Shown here piece after piece: positions 63,917 through 64,000 of a stretch of DNA of 64,000 nt. The number at the start of each line of letters is the position of its first letter. The stretch's first letter is position 1. The stretch is from JBMDXB01 sp048594975 (GTDB lineage: Bacteria > Acidobacteriota > Vicinamibacteria > Vicinamibacterales > 2-12-FULL-66-21), in contig JBMDXQ010000090.1 in assembly GCA_048594975.1 (NCBI GenBank), positions 124,001 through 188,000 of the forward strand, given 5' to 3'. Position numbers and translations under genes: made by a program. Under the pieces are notes generated by a model. It worked only from the letters and a program-made list of their open reading frames with translations, did not search any database and was not told the origin of the DNA.

Positions 63917-64000
63917 CTACAGGATTCTGAATCGCTCGATCCAGGTCCCCGCGTTTTCCTCCAGCGCAACCAGCCCGTGCAACGGAAACTCTGCGGACTC
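63917..64000 (-). CDS. C-terminal end of an unknown protein (runs in from the right edge)
   Basis: A minus-strand frame enters at 64000 and ends at a TAG at 63917-63919. The 27 residues end in LHGLVALEENAGTWIERFRIL, a balanced, protein-like composition. Only the tail is visible, so the product cannot be named. It is convergent with the barrel gene. Confidence 0.55.
   Translation of the reverse strand, partial: ESAEFPLHGLVALEENAGTWIERFRIL

Overview
The window is a GC-rich (my estimate is around 70%), gene-dense stretch of bacterial chromosome. The gene content suggests a Gram-negative acidobacterium, most likely class Vicinamibacteria. It has a Tad pilus locus with a secretin, a TolC channel, VWFA-related secreted proteins, a Ser/Thr kinase fused to TPR repeats, a DUF1800/DUF1501 pair and two M14 peptidases. 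The taxonomic placement is inference: there is no rRNA or other marker in the window. I found no tRNA, rRNA, CRISPR array, transposase or prophage.

Layout. 1-6.4 kb: a minus-strand Tad/Flp pilus operon reads two pilins, prepilin peptidase, TadE, CpaB, CpaC secretin, TadG and the start of CpaE, which runs off the left edge. A sigma-54-type promoter lies before the first pilin. 6.8-9.3 kb: on the plus strand, a small membrane protein and a pseudo-receiver protein with a very long charged helix. 9.7-16.6 kb: a membrane protein, then a translationally coupled SNF2 helicase and Eco57I-type DNA methylase. These resemble the DrmD and DrmMI parts of DISARM without its other genes, and form the best candidate for an undescribed defence module. 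16.9-24.8 kb: a probable sulfur-oxidation module with an iron-sulfur/NrfD fusion, a cytoplasmic molybdopterin oxidoreductase, a GAF protein, DUF1634, a TauE/SafE exporter and a persulfide-dioxygenase-like protein with two rhodanese domains.

25-32 kb: kinase, ketopantoate reductase, PilZ, amidohydrolase and M14 peptidase. 32.5-40.1 kb: phosphohistidine phosphatase, amino-acid permease, Rieske oxygenase, GcvT-like demethylase and two FAD oxidoreductase paralogues, together resembling uptake and oxidative demethylation of an N-methylated compound. 40.1-49.6 kb: a large unknown exported protein, two VWFA proteins and DUF1800/DUF1501. 49.7-51.6 kb: a D-threonine-aldolase-like enzyme next to a lone microcompartment shell protein and a MerR regulator. 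51.6-64 kb: pterin dehydratase, TolC, glycine oxidase, a large M14 protein, a YihY membrane protein, two unknowns, a DUF442 phosphatase-like protein, an aromatic amino acid decarboxylase, an outer-membrane barrel with a second sigma-54-type promoter, and the tail of one more gene.

Many gene borders carry short, low-complexity word-like repeats and palindromes, an unusual dispersed feature. Several genes overlap by ATGA (coupled translation) or by convergent tails, so the chromosome is very compact.
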